Assembly: GCF_033473495.1 (NCBI RefSeq)
Contig: NC_088936.1
Coordinates: 3,348,001-3,412,000 of the forward strand
Length of the DNA stretch: 64,000 nt
From: Cercospora beticola
Taxonomy: Eukaryota > Ascomycota > Dothideomycetes > Mycosphaerellales > Mycosphaerellaceae
Direction: 5' to 3'
Shown: piece by piece, positions 1 through 10,875 of the stretch
Layout of the letters: each line of letters starts with the position of its first letter
Position numbering within the stretch: the first letter of the stretch is position 1
Program-made: the position numbers and the translations under genes
Notes under the pieces: model-generated
Database searches by the model: none
What the model saw: only the letters and a program-made list of their open reading frames with translations
Told to the model about the DNA's origin: nothing

Positions 1-290
1 TCAACCAGATCCGCAAGCTTAAGCATCAATTGACCTCGATCAGTTGGCGGTAGTAGCTTCCAGGAAGGGTCCTTGAGAGCCTTGTACGCTGCTTGAACTG
101 CGTCTTCGACATCTTGCTCCCCAGCAGCTTGAACAGTGGCAATCTCTTGCTCGGTTGCAGGATCTATCGTGGTGATAGTCTTGCCACTCTTAGCTTGCAC
201 GAATTCGTTGTTGATGAAGAGACCAGTGGGCTGACTGTATGTGCGACCATTGGGAGCTGAGAGCTCGATACTTTGAGCTTGAGCTGCCAT
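1..290 (-). CDS. Aldehyde dehydrogenase, N-terminal part (runs off left edge)
   Basis: The minus strand reads open from an ATG at 288-290 to the window edge, about 96 residues. The protein opens with a short leader, then GLFINNEFV, TTIDPATEQEIATV, a run of AxxAVQAAYKAL type and DPSWKLLPPTDRGQLMLKLADL. This is the N-terminal NAD-binding region of the ALDH superfamily, which oxidises aldehydes to acids with NAD(P)+. The catalytic Cys and Glu lie outside the window, so substrate and subfamily cannot be judged. No organelle signal is evident. The Zn2Cys6 regulator gene ends about 320 bases upstream in the same orientation. A regulatory link between the two is only a guess from proximity. Confidence 0.88.
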   Translation of the reverse strand, partial: MAAQAQSIELSAPNGRTYSQPTGLFINNEFVQAKSGKTITTIDPATEQEIATVQAAGEQDVEDAVQAAYKALKDPSWKLLPPTDRGQLMLKLADLV

Positions 291-607
291 GTTGCCAAAT
301 TTCCGGTGCTGCAATGGTTGTATACTCCTTTGGAAACTTGTTTGTCGTGGAATGTGTACAAGACAGCTTCGAAGTACTGAAGTTGATGGAGGTAAGCTGT
401 AGCAGCTTTGAGCTACTCGGGCGAGTCTTATCGCCCGCATCGAATCGCTTGCCTCGTTTTGATGGCAGCATCTGACTGAAGTGTTGACGGTGGAGCCGAG
501 TGCAGGCCAAACCCCGCGAAGGTGGAACGTCGGCTGCACCTGCCACTTTCGGCGATACTTTCCGATTCGCATGAGCTTCGAGATTGTGCCACGGGCTGTC
601 TATGTGC
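291..607. other. Intergenic: ALDH promoter and TF 3' region
   Basis: 317 bases between the ALDH start and the stop of the upstream transcription factor. It should contain the ALDH promoter and 5' UTR (minus strand) and the TF 3' UTR. I see no clear TATA box, RNA gene or repeat. Confidence 0.5.
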
Positions 608-3094
608 TCAAAATGCCATCAGCCATGTTTTCTGCTCACGGCATATTTCTACCCAGCTCGTCATCAGAGATCCCGCTGGATCATGTTCAGACGAAGCCTC
701 TGCGTCCAGATCGAGCTGACTCTTCTCTCGCCTCGCCCAAACAGCCCGTAAGAGATTTCTGGCCTGCTCATAGGAATGAAATTCAGTCATCGATGCTGCT
801 TTCTCCAACCAGTTCGTCAACCGATCACGCCGTTCACGCGTTTCAGCTTCGCATCCTGCGAGAAATGCAGGCCATGGAGTTCCCGGTCCTTCCCATGTTT
901 TGCTCGACAATGCTTGATCGAAGGCGTCGAGGGCGGCGATCACGTCGTCGACATGGCTTTGAAGTATCCACGGATTGACATTGCGTATGCGTCTGTAGAA
1001 AAGAATTACCAAGCCGGAGTTCAGGGCGTTGTGCATGGCACTATTTGCTGCCCACTGCTCGCCCTTGCATATCGGTTCGAATTGAGCTGCGAATGAACAG
1101 ATCATGTCTTCTAACCTTGCTGAAATGTAGCAATACGCGTTAGCATGTGTCAGAGGGTAGACTACTTGAGTGGAGTTTGGATGCATAATATGTTCAGCGA
1201 TAGTCTGTGCCACCCTTGAAGGAAAACGGGTTGAACTCACCAGCACGTCGTTGCAACAGTCGAGAGATCTTATCATTCGCAGCGCCATTGGCCTTCACAG
1301 AATCCATCTTATTTGCCAGACGAGTCGTCTGTGACACGAGGCTGAGCCACGTCTCAGAGACGCCAAAGATCTGATCGTACATCGTCGCCGAATTCGTTCG
1401 AGAGTCTTCCAGATGTATGTCTCGAAGTGATAGCTCTGGCTCTTTCGTCTGCGAAAGATCCAGGTCGCTATCCTCAGGTCGTAGCTCGAGGCGGAGGAAG
1501 TCGTCCAAGCGACTTCCAGCACCGCTTTCCTGAGTAGAATTCTGTGGCGGGATGGTTCCAACCACGAATTGCAGACTCTGTGGTGTTGTACCTTCGCCGT
1601 ACTCGTGAAGTACGTATGTACTTTCGCCTATGATGCGGTACCATGCATACCTGCATACCACCAAGTCAGTAAGCGTTGAATCGGTTAGTGCATCGGGAAA
1701 TGAGCTTGTGGCCTACATGTGATGAAGCAAACGGCATTTGCGCGATATCGTACGCTTAGCTAACCCGCGATATCTCATAAGGCGCTCGCAGTCGATGAGG
1801 TAACAGCGAGCATCCTCCGAGGTACCAGCAATGACCTTGTTTGTTAGCAGGATCGGGGAAAAGGACAGTGAATGCACTTACCGCCAAGGCTAAAAGACTG
1901 AAAACTGCGCTCATTTGATCTTTGTACTTCGCCTTCGCCGGACCGTTAAATTCATGCTGAAGTGAATGCTGGAGGTGAGATTTCGCCTCTCGTGTGCAGA
2001 AACCTGCAATCTCCGACCAGTATCCCGAGTCTCTGTTGGACTGCCAATCGAACGAAGGTAGTTTGGACAGGTGGTATGCAGAGATGGCCAGAATCCCAAA
2101 CAAGTTAGATTTCTTTGCGGAGCTGACAGGAGTATCTAAGTAGCTCAGATGCGCGAGTGTATTGATGGCTTCGGGTAGCAACGTGACATACCAAGGCGAT
2201 TTGTACGTGGTCGGCAAGCTGCACCTTCGTCTTATTACGTTGTTTCTGAAGTGCTTGAGTAGCTGCTGTGCTTCGCTCAATACTATTGTCTCGTCCATGG
2301 CTTCCCAATTCGACACTTTGGCGGCTGCAACATTCGGCCCCGTCCAATCATTGTGAAGAGGCAGCATGAATGTATTCAGCTCATTGCCATTGGCCGTGTC
2401 TCGATCGGGGAAGATCATGTTCGTGTTGTTGTTCAAGTCCAGCATTGGGTCAAAAAGATCATTGTCGAGGAACATACCATTCGAGCCAAACCCAAACAGA
2501 TCTGCCCACTGCAAGCTATCATCGAGCCCAGTAAGAGAGTCAATAGTGAGTGGAGTGTCCAGAACTGGGGACACGGCAGCTTGTTGAGCTTCTGTGGTCG
2601 TTTCTTCTATCGTACTGAGAGGTCCTTGGGCCTTAGCAAAATTCAGGACAGCGAATGGCCCCACTACAAGGTCTTCATTACTTATGCCGTTTTTGAGTTT
2701 ACTCTTTTGATCAAGTTCAGAAAGACTGGCGTCTATTGAGGTATCTTGAAAGGAGAGAGCCATGCTGTCATTCATTCGTTGTCGATCGTCGTCTGTGATG
2801 CTGTCAGAACAGTTCTCTCGCCATCAAGGAGGAATCTATACCTGTGTAAAGGTGCCTTCGTGTGGCAAGGCTAACGTCTGGTTCCGATGATACGATCTCC
2901 CGGTCATCGCTGCCACCATAGAGAGACTTCATCCATTTTAGCTCAGCAGTGAAGCCGTCACACCGTGCCCCAATAGCCTTGCACGTGAGACAAGAGGGTT
3001 TAATTCCGTCGCATTTTACGTGTCTTCTACGGCATGTCCCACAGCCCTCGAATGACCTGGTACGGCGCGAGGAAGAAGCCTTAGCCCTGGGCAT
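608..3094 (-). CDS. Zn2Cys6 fungal transcription factor (five exons)
   Basis: Exons on the minus strand are 3094-2842, 2792-1882, 1835-1717, 1650-1241 and 1119-608, giving 734 residues; every join keeps phase. The N-terminus has the Zn2Cys6 binuclear cluster with Cys at 18, 21, 28, 35, 38 and 45, followed by GFTAELKW, as in the acriflavine-sensitivity/ARCA-like class. The middle and C-terminal parts match the fungal-specific regulatory domain, with segments such as YLIDCERLMRYRGL, MYAWYRIIGESTYVLHEY and ARLEDMICSF. The product should be a nuclear DNA-binding regulator; targets are unknown. For the last intron an acceptor at 1165 is also in frame, but 1120 is preferred because a CTAAC branch site precedes it and it restores the family's RLEDxICS motif. 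The gene looks intact. Confidence 0.87.
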
Positions 3095-4194
3095 CGCATC
3101 GGTAGAAAAATCTGATCCCGGAACATTTGTGTCAAGATGGGCATTCCGAGCGATGGAATACCTCTGTCAGGCTTCGCTTCAAGGTTGCATGTTGAATGTA
3201 CAAGGTTGGTGATTTGATGGATGGCTCATATCCAAGTTGCGACTAACTTCACTCAGGCGCACGGTCGTAGCTGCCTCAGGCACCGTTCCCATGCTGAGTC
3301 TTGGCATCTACGGCGCAGAAGGTAGCTTTCAGCAACAGGTCTAGAGCATTTAAGGCTTCACTTGTCAAGTGAAGCATTCTGGACACGAATCTATATGGCC
3401 CCATCTCTAAGCTCGATGCTCCAGACTGATCACTGATATCTGCCTTACAACGATAACAGAAATATTAGCAGCCAGGCATGCTTGGTATCGAAACTACTCT
3501 CCGCTGACTACCAACTTGTATACGTCTATGGTGCTTCTCACGAGGGTTTCGAGTATCATGCTAGACACTCCCTGTATTGGAAACGTGACTCGAGGAGTTA
3601 ATGTCTCATAGTCAAGGACCTTATCCGAGGGTTTCTCCAGGACTCAGGAGACTTCTAGGTGAAGGAAGGGTCTTATGCCAGCCGATCGACTGTCATGGAA
3701 CGGACCTCAGGTCTTACCAAGCTCATAGACGGACTTTTGGCTGATGGTTGCACTGGTCTTAGCATGAGTCCTCCGCCAACTGGGCTGTTTGGAGTCACGG
3801 TACCGAGTGAGCAGGAACGCGAAGCAGTCAAGCCATTCAAGGAGAACGCTGCGCAGTGCGGCGCATGAAGTGGCCATTATGAGATCGAAGCAATCGATAA
3901 TCAGAACATCGACTCAGAGGCTCCCCAGAATTGAACGGATCATGTCGAATTGAACACTCGGCTAATGGCTGAAGCCGCGTGAATGTGATCATACAGTGCT
4001 AATGGATTGGTCGTGCAATGCGGCTGCGAATTTTCGCAGCAGGGCGCTTCCCATGCGAAAGCCGCTCTATCTGTAGTCATCATATGCTCATGGTTTTGTA
4101 GCGAGGCTACTGCAGCTTCACACGGACTGGCCTTGTGGTCTCGATACTAGCTGCAGTGTGGTATCGCAGTTGTAAGGAAGGGCCGCCACGTAGC
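3095..4194. other. Intergenic, 1.1 kb
   Basis: Lies upstream of the Zn2Cys6 gene and downstream of ARPC5. The longest open frame (3659-3868, plus, non-ATG start) has no recognisable motif or splice context. I see no RNA gene, repeat or clear promoter element. Confidence 0.4.
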
Positions 4195-4912
4195 TCAGAC
4201 TGTTCTGCGGTCCGACATGACGCGAACGATACTTCCAGGACCGACCAATTCAATGAGCTGTTCAATGTAACTGTCAGCGAAAACCTTCTACCCGTATTCA
4301 AATCCACCGACCTTTTCGTGCCAGCTGAGTAGAACACTCATCGCCTGGCCACCACCTTCCTGTGCTTGTCCGAAACTCCTCCCACCAATCTGGCTAAATC
4401 CTGTTGGCTGCGGAGTCACGTTTTGTGGTGTCCCACGGCCTCCACTGGGTGCGTCCTTTGCCATGCCCTTGTACAAGTACTTCATCAAAGTGTCCAGCAC
4501 TTCGGAACCGCCCTCTGATTGTGAGATTCGTTGGCAGATCGGCGTGATTTCTGCTTGTCGGATGGACTGTAGGATCTCTGTTACTGTCGCCAGGTGAATC
4601 GCCTTCGTGCTGTCAGCTTCATTGCTCTTGTCCGGTGCTGCCTAGACCCTCCGCTCCGCCTACCTTTCCACTCTCATCTGCTCCATATGGTACATTTTCC
4701 AATGCTCCTCGGAGCGCTCCTTCTGAGTCTCCACCTCTGAGCAGCTGCTTTATTTGCCCCGCAAGAGTCTGAACATCTGCCGTCGATACCGGAGCGACTG
4801 CCGGAGTGAGAGTGGTGAGATCGAAGTTGGAGGAGGATTCGGGATCGAGAGCGTCAATGTCGATTGTGCGCCAGTTGATCTCGATGTTGCTGCGAGCGCC
4901 GGTGATGGACAT
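4195..4912 (-). CDS. ARPC5: Arp2/3 complex subunit 5 (p16-Arc)
   Basis: Three exons (4912-4664, 4602-4312, 4257-4195) give 200 residues, close to the usual length for fungal ARPC5. The start at 4912 is chosen because the family's INWRTIDIDALDPE opening follows directly; an in-frame upstream extension has low-complexity sequence. Diagnostic blocks are LLRGGDSEGALRGALENVPYG, a TEILQSIRQAE helix, EVLDTLMKYLYKGM, SVLLSWHEK and the C-terminal end GPGSIVRVMSDRRTV, which is recovered only by splicing out 4258-4311. ARPC5 links ARPC1 and ARPC4 to the Arp2 side of the actin-nucleating Arp2/3 complex, used in endocytic actin patches. The gene is divergent from the 5170-7602 gene. Confidence 0.93.
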
Positions 4913-5169
4913 GCTGGCGGTGGTAAGAGAGCGGCGGTATTCTTGTAGCGGATTGCAATTCAACGCCAATGCAGCTTCACCTGGGCTGGTCGTACCTGCC
5001 TGACGTTGCACGGGCAGTGGGGTGCATGTGTCTTGGCAAGGCTGACAGGGATGTGAGGTCGGCAAGCGCGACGCGGGTCGCGATTCGAGTGAACGGGGGG
5101 AAACAACTTACACACTTTCACACTCACACTTTGGCGTCGGCAGCTTTTTTGGAGTATGGCGCATGCATC
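4913..5169. promoter_or_regulatory. Shared divergent promoter of ARPC5 and the 5170 gene
   Basis: Only 257 bases separate two start codons that point away from each other, so both promoters must fit here. A short CA/CT-rich tract (about 5108-5133) lies just before the plus-strand start. No TATA box is visible. The role is inferred from geometry only. Confidence 0.5.
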
Positions 5170-7602
5170 ATGAGCTACACAGTGACGACGACACGCGCGC
5201 AGACCGCACAGGAAGTGTTTGCGACGACGCGACAATCGACGACAACAACGGCACACGCGATGGATAAAGTTCGCGTGCAGGACGGGGATGATAGGAGTTC
5301 CGAGTCGGTCGACCTGAGCGCATTGAACGACAACGAGACCGACGACTTTGGCCGGCGTATCCTAGCACATCAGCGCGAGAAGCTTGCACAGCAAAACGAG
5401 CAAAATCGCCCGCTGTTCCCACGAGCGCGACCTCGCCCGTTGCGACCGAAAACATTGGACCCGCTGGTTACGGTGGGCGGAACATTAACCGAGAAGACGC
5501 GACCCAGTCATCAGAGGAACGCGAGCGAGGGGGACTACAAAGCCACTCCTGGGCTTAATGTGCCGCAGGAATGGGGCAGACGAGCAAAGCGACGAGAGTG
5601 GCAGCGGAGGTCCGTCTCCGACGAGAATAGGATCATCAGGCAGGACAAGGACTCCATATTCCCGATCCAGACACTGTATACTGGCGACGATGGTTCTGTG
5701 ATCAGCCCCGTCGTCAGTCCTGGAGGAGGGCTCGTTAGGCCCAGCGTGGAAGACACACCGCCTTCGATGACGCGCAAGAGATTGATGTCAAGCCCGAGCT
5801 CAATGCGTCACATGAATACGACTTTGCCAGATGTACAGAGTGAAAAGGGTGATCTGGATTTCAACGACGAGAGCATGCTTGTCTCTACGCCAGCAGCTGT
5901 AAACCGGAGGGACCGCAAGATCGACGCGATGATGAAGGGAGAGATAGATGCAGTCGAGAAGCAGGGTATCGCAAAGAGACGGGTATCGGAAATCCTGGAA
6001 AGGCCAGGCAGTGCGCCATCCTCCGACCTTGCTAGTAGGGTGGCGAAGCGGAGAGAAAGGCGATTGAGCGATAAAGAGAATGCAGCAGAAGCAGTTGATG
6101 ACGGTGTGGAGGCGACAGCTGCCGTGGAGACTCGGAAGACCCAAAGGTCACACTCGCGCACCGATTCAATAGCACTGTTGAGGACGCTTGCACGAGTGTC
6201 TAACAGCATGTCGCCGCAACCAGCTGCAAGGACCGAGGTGCCGCCGGTCGGCAGCGGAACTGATGGGCTCGGCGCTGGTTCTGGTAAGACCGGCACAGCA
6301 CGAGACCGACTAGAAGCGAGAAGGGTGCGCATCAATGATGAGAAAGCGAGGAGAGAAGAGGCGGCCGAGATCGAAGCAACGCCTGCACCGCGAGATCATG
6401 GTCGAGAGCAGGCGCATAAAACGCCCGTCGTTACTGGAGCGTGGATTGATACGCCCGGAAGGCCACAGGAATCACAGCCGACCAATGCCACAGATGTCGC
6501 GAGCGACACGCAGCATTCTAGGGTATCCGCGCTCAAGGCTGCCTCGACGAACCATCGAACATCTAAGAGAGGCTTAGCGGAACCATCCCACCCCAAGTCT
6601 GCTCTCGAAGCTGTTGTTGCAGGTGCAAAGATGTCGCGCGATCCGCAACTTGGAGACAGCACGCTTGCTTCACTCGAGAATATTGTCAAGCCCGACTTGG
6701 AGAGGACGAGCTCTAACACAGTAGACGATCTTTCGAAGGACATTCCGACAGACGCCGAAAGCCTGAAGCATCTCACACAGTCCGAGAAGGACCGCAGACA
6801 GGAAGACCTAGCTTTGGAAGCTCTAAATAAACGCCTCAGATCGACGCGTACAACGATCAAGGATGCTGCCCGCGGTATTCGGCGGATAGAGAATCAGATG
6901 GAACAACTCCCGGAGGAACGTGCAAGTGCTGGAACTGCAGCAGAGGAAGTTCACGAAGTAATCTACAACGAGGGACAGCAAATTCCTCCTTGGCCGCTGC
7001 ATCTGAAGCCATACACTCAACCGCACAACTCACGTACGATATGTGAGCACTGCGGAGGCTCATATACGTCTGTCTATTCCGCGCTATGGACGGAAACGAG
7101 GGAGTTCTTCTTTACATACACCGGACCGAACCACGATCGGCCTAGGCCTACTGCCATTGGGTGGGCAGTACTATTGTGGATCCTTTGGTATTTTGTCGAG
7201 TCGTCTTTGTGCGACCCGTGGGGCTATAGTCGCATCGCAGAAGCTCACTTTCCATTTGCCCTTCCAGCTCTACTTTTCAAGCCATTCCGATGGCTTGGGT
7301 GGATGGAGTATCCCGTGGGACGATGGTTTGGGGAAATGGTTTTTGAGCCTGTCCTCCACTTTGTGTCCGGTGGAGGGCTAAACCCAGCGCCGATGAGAGT
7401 TCCCATCCCTGCGATTCCTGCCGGAGCTGGCGAAAGAAGGTTATACGAAAGTGTCACGACAGGTACACCGTACAGCGAGTGGATCAGAGCAACTGCTACT
7501 GCGTTGTCGGGAGCGACTACGAGGATGGCGCATAGTGTTGGAGACGCATTGGATCAGGCAAGCGCGGGTCGCATATGGGATGATGAGTATCTGGAATTGT
7601 GA
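5170..7602 (+). CDS. Hypothetical protein, one C-terminal membrane segment
   Basis: Single exon, 810 residues from the ATG at 5170; an in-frame ATG at 4969 exists but the extra 67 residues look like translated leader. Residues 1-580 are polar, rich in Arg, Ser and Glu, and probably disordered. A helical coiled-coil-like stretch lies around 550-600 (KDRRQEDLALEALNKRL). A CEHCGGSY motif near 624 could bind metal. One hydrophobic helix, about 662-682 (GWAVLLWILWYFVESSLC), is followed by a conserved-looking aromatic-rich tail. This suggests a tail-anchored or single-pass protein with a large cytosolic or nuclear N-terminus. I do not recognise the family. It is transcribed divergently from ARPC5. 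Confidence 0.75.
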   Translation: MSYTVTTTRAQTAQEVFATTRQSTTTTAHAMDKVRVQDGDDRSSESVDLSALNDNETDDFGRRILAHQREKLAQQNEQNRPLFPRARPRPLRPKTLDPLVTVGGTLTEKTRPSHQRNASEGDYKATPGLNVPQEWGRRAKRREWQRRSVSDENRIIRQDKDSIFPIQTLYTGDDGSVISPVVSPGGGLVRPSVEDTPPSMTRKRLMSSPSSMRHMNTTLPDVQSEKGDLDFNDESMLVSTPAAVNRRDRKIDAMMKGEIDAVEKQGIAKRRVSEILERPGSAPSSDLASRVAKRRERRLSDKENAAEAVDDGVEATAAVETRKTQRSHSRTDSIALLRTLARVSNSMSPQPAARTEVPPVGSGTDGLGAGSGKTGTARDRLEARRVRINDEKARREEAAEIEATPAPRDHGREQAHKTPVVTGAWIDTPGRPQESQPTNATDVASDTQHSRVSALKAASTNHRTSKRGLAEPSHPKSALEAVVAGAKMSRDPQLGDSTLASLENIVKPDLERTSSNTVDDLSKDIPTDAESLKHLTQSEKDRRQEDLALEALNKRLRSTRTTIKDAARGIRRIENQMEQLPEERASAGTAAEEVHEVIYNEGQQIPPWPLHLKPYTQPHNSRTICEHCGGSYTSVYSALWTETREFFFTYTGPNHDRPRPTAIGWAVLLWILWYFVESSLCDPWGYSRIAEAHFPFALPALLFKPFRWLGWMEYPVGRWFGEMVFEPVLHFVSGGGLNPAPMRVPIPAIPAGAGERRLYESVTTGTPYSEWIRATATALSGATTRMAHSVGDALDQASAGRIWDDEYLEL

Positions 7603-8114
7603 GCGTTGATAGCGTTTGTTGCGGCTTGCGGCGTTTTGGGATGAGGGGTCATTGGCGCGGAGAAAGGAGCTTGGAAGGTTTGAATCTTTTCATTGCTGCT
7701 TTGCGCACGATACCACTTCGCGAGATGAGCTGATACGAATTATTATGCTATGCATGTACCACTTACCCTCCAAAGGGATCGGAACTTTTCCGGCAAACAC
7801 TTTTGTCGCCAGGATACTTAGTATTTTGGTGCTGCAGGGCTGAAGAACGACATGGGACGCTAGACTGACAGGAACAACAGCGGCAGGTATCAAGCTAAGC
7901 CTGGCCCTTGCCTATTTCCTCTTCTGTAGAGGCGATCCTCCATCAAGTAGCTCACGGGCTTGGCCTGCATGCTGACCCTCTGCACCTCCACCTCAGCCTT
8001 CGGACTCATTCCGCTGCGAAACCATAAGAAGCACTGGAAGCTGGCCGCGCAACATCAAGCAAGACAGCGCCCAGCAGTAAAGGGTGACCTCTTGCAGCAG
8101 ACGTAAAGACCAAG
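7603..8114. other. Intergenic, 0.5 kb
   Basis: 3' region of the membrane protein gene and promoter region of the acyl-CoA dehydrogenase-like gene. Short open frames here have no recognisable content. Confidence 0.4.
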
Positions 8115-9577
8115 ATGCCGATCGATTTTCAACTCACAGAAGCACAACGGCAGCAGCAACAGTGAGCTCAGAACAGCATCTAGAACAACTCATTACATAC
8201 TGACATTATCTTCAGAGATGCTCGCAACTTCGCAACAAAAGTTCTGGGCGGAGCCTTCGCAACATATAGCAAGCTTCCGACGCAGTCAGCACGCTTCCAA
8301 GCCATACGACCATTCTATCGGCTTGCGACTGCTGGCGGGCTTATCAAAGGACAGATTCCTGTATCTATGGGAGGCACAAACGAAAGTCTCGTCGATGCTG
8401 CCATTGCGCTCGAGGAGATGTATGCTACGGACGTGAGTGTAACGTTAACGGTTGCAGGAACTGGTCTCGGCTTGACCCCGCTTATCTTGAGTGGGCATGA
8501 GCGTTTGCAGAAGGAATGTCTGAAGCCTTTCCTCGAAGCTGGTGAGGAAGGAGAGCCGTTGGCGAGCTTGGTTCACTCGGAGCCGCAGGGGACTGCGAAC
8601 TGGTTGGAGAAAGGTGGGAATGGGTTGCAGACTACTGCTGTGAAGGATGGGGATGATTGGGTTGTCAATGGCGACAAGGTAAGGCTCTCGGTACTTGCAT
8701 TCTGGCATTCCCTTGTACTGACAGTGACGCTGCAGCTCTGGACGACAAACAGCCCCGGGTGGGACTCGCGTGGCGCAGATCTCCAGTGCCTCGTTTGTCG
8801 GCAGGTCCGTGAAGCTGGCGCGCCTCAGGATCCCCATGCCGATCCGTCCGCATCAATCATCGTCTTCTGCCTGACCCGGGAAACGATCGCATCTAACTCT
8901 TCCGAAGCCTATGAAATTCTCGACGAACCTGAGCTCGCTGGGCATCCGGCCACATCTGGCCCTCACACTCGTCTCACAAATCTCCGGATCCCCTCATCTT
9001 TCGTGTTAGCGCAAGGCACCGCCGCAGCGCAAGTCATCGAGCAATCTTTCACCGCTTCCGCTGCTCTCGTTGCAGCTTTCGCGACCAGCATCATGCGGTC
9101 TGCATTCGATGCGGCTTTGACCTTTGCAAAAGCTGACTCTCGCGGCGGAGCTTTGCCCATCATTGAACGACAGAGCGTGGCAGACTTGTTGATGGATACA
9201 AAAATGCGCCTCGACACTACAAGATTATTGACATGGAAAGCTTTGCACGCTTTGGAGAAAGGTCCGGGAGACTTTCCTTCGAGACAAGAATTATGTCTTG
9301 AGGCGAAGATCTATGGAAGTGAGAATGCGGTCAAATCTGTGGTGGACTGCATGAAAGTTGTTGGAATGTGAGTTAACGTCTTGCGTTTGTGGCTGGACTG
9401 GTTTGAAAGCTGACATCTGCGTCCAGGACTTCGTATCGCACTGACCAAGCGTTTGCGAGGTTGCTGAATGATGCGATGTGTCTGCCTCTATTTGACGGAG
9501 GTAATGTTGGTGTGAGGAGGAGGCAGTTTGAGAAGATTCTCAAGATGGAGAATTATGAGTCGACATGGGGTTTCTAA
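8115..9577 (+). CDS. Acyl-CoA dehydrogenase family protein
   Basis: Four exons (8115-8161, 8216-8678, 8736-9367, 9427-9577) give 430 residues. The fold is shown by the N-terminal helical part with PVSMGG and LVDAAIALEEMYATD, the beta-domain marker LASLVHSEPQG followed by DDWVVNGDKLWTTNSPGW (FAD and substrate-cleft region), and a C-terminal helical domain with YGSENAVKSVVDCMKVVGM. Family members pass electrons from an acyl-CoA-like substrate to FAD. The expected late ExGT motif with the catalytic Glu reads LFDGGNVGVRRRQ, so this may belong to a divergent fungal subgroup with another base or another reaction. The second intron is 57 bases with no stop, so its retention would add 19 residues in frame. 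No peroxisomal SKL is present (ends TWGF). Confidence 0.85.
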
Positions 9578-9700
9578 TGAACCTGGGCTCGCTCAGGAGG
9601 ACCCCGTGGGTAAGCTAACTCAGGTTGATCTGTTCAGCTAAGGCTCTCAAAAGTCATGCAGGTTTGCGCAACTCGAGACCGACCAAGTACCACTTTATTT

Positions 9701-10422
9701 TCAGATGTCTCCGTTTCTCTGCGCACTTACTTCCGGACAGCTACCAAGCCTTTCAGCCTCCCCGACTAACGCTGAGCTACACATGCTCTCTCCAATCGTG
9801 TCATCCCGACTGGACTCATTCTTCTGCTCTTCACGACAGTACAGCACTAGCTGCGTAACCCATGCAACCAAGGCAACTGCAGATAACACAGCCGTGACGG
9901 CCAAGCCAACCCATCCAGCTGCAGCCGCATACTGTACAATGATCAGATTCAGACACGCCGTCCCCGCCAACGGCAATGCTTGGAGCAGGAAGCTCAGAGC
10001 TGCCAACCCTGCATTGGTTCCATGCTTTACACAGCGATTGTCAGATCCTCGCCATCGCGCCAGATCTTCTTTCTGGAACTCAAAGGCCAGGCTCACACCG
10101 AGACACAGGAGGAATAAGATCAGAAACAGTGTGGCCCCGATGGCGGAGAGGTCGAGAACTACCTTTGGCGTCGATGCGGGCGAAGAAGAGATTGTGACGC
10201 TGACGAGAATGGCACCGAGGAAACCGGAGGCTGTGGTGCCTGCTGTGAAGACCGACTGGTACCAGGGGATTACTTTGAGGCTTTCGGCAGAAGGAGGGAC
10301 TCTTTGTTTGGTCTTGATGTGTTGTGCTTCTGGTATAGTATGTCAGGATCAAAGAACGTGCTGCTCTTTTGACACGTACTTTGACCACGCCCTACTTCTC
10401 TTCGTGACATGCCGCAAGACAT
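9701..10422 (-). CDS. Small four-helix membrane protein, hypothetical
   Basis: Two exons (10422-10380 and 10329-9701) give 223 residues. The first exon is 43 bases with a GTACGT donor; the acceptor after TATACCAG keeps frame and removes an in-frame TGA. Four hydrophobic segments are visible: WYQSVFTAGTTASGFLGAIL, IGATLFLILLLCLGVSLAF, AALSFLLQALPLAGTACLNL and WVGLAVTAVLSAVALVAWV. A charged tail of about 45 residues follows. A second in-frame ATG lies 12 bases downstream and could be the start. I do not recognise the family. It sits tail-to-tail with the acyl-CoA dehydrogenase gene, 123 bases between stops. Confidence 0.7.
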
Positions 10423-10699
10423 ATTGTACTCGTCTGGTTGTTGGTAGTCAGAGTATCGGTGTCAATGACAGGCGGTTTCGCTCGGCATGCTAATCCGCCG
10501 TTGACAACGCAATGGCACCACTGAAAGTTTGTGAAGTTTCGACGGACCTGAGATGACTTCCAGCTGGATAATCACAGAGGAAGTCTGGGAATGCTACATG
10601 CATCAGAAGCCACATTTTTGCTGCCCCACTAGCCCATGGCTTTCAAGCTGTTGTGCAACCAAGCCACACGGTGGTCTAGACAATGAGCAACTTCCTGAT
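10423..10699. other. Intergenic upstream of the four-helix gene
   Basis: Promoter and 5' UTR of the minus-strand membrane protein gene. Nothing else recognised. The left part of the relic described next may extend into it. Confidence 0.35.
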
Positions 10700-10875
10700 A
10701 CAACTTTGCCAGCAGAGAGATTCTTTCACGGTGTCTGAGCCCATAAGAGATTGGTCGCGGGATTTGAGAAGTTCACTCAGCCACCTAGGCGATGCGCGGA
10801 CCTGCCAGAGACATGTTTAGTGTTCATAGCTTCCCCATTACATGACATTGCAGTCTGCGTTCACCCGCAACCCGA
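10700..10875 (-). pseudogene. Relic fragment of the 11.1/18.2 kb gene family
   Basis: The DNA around 10765-10812 closely resembles the stretch at about 11284-11331 of the next locus: both read GAGAAGT then a CAGCC.CCT block and GCG.ACCTG.CAGA. Translated on the minus strand it gives SGRSAHRLGG-stop-VNFSN, against SDRFAHMSGGWVHFSD in the neighbour. The TGA at 10777-10779 replaces Trp. Further frames on either side show weaker resemblance. I read this as a third, heavily decayed copy lying directly downstream of copy 1. Its limits are approximate. Confidence 0.5.

Noticed and set aside
3659..3868. Short plus-strand frame in the 3.1-4.2 kb gap
   Set aside because: No ATG start, no motif, no splice context.
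4969..5169. In-frame N-terminal extension of the 5170 gene
   Set aside because: It would take up nearly all the space shared with the ARPC5 promoter and start, and the sequence looks like untranslated leader.
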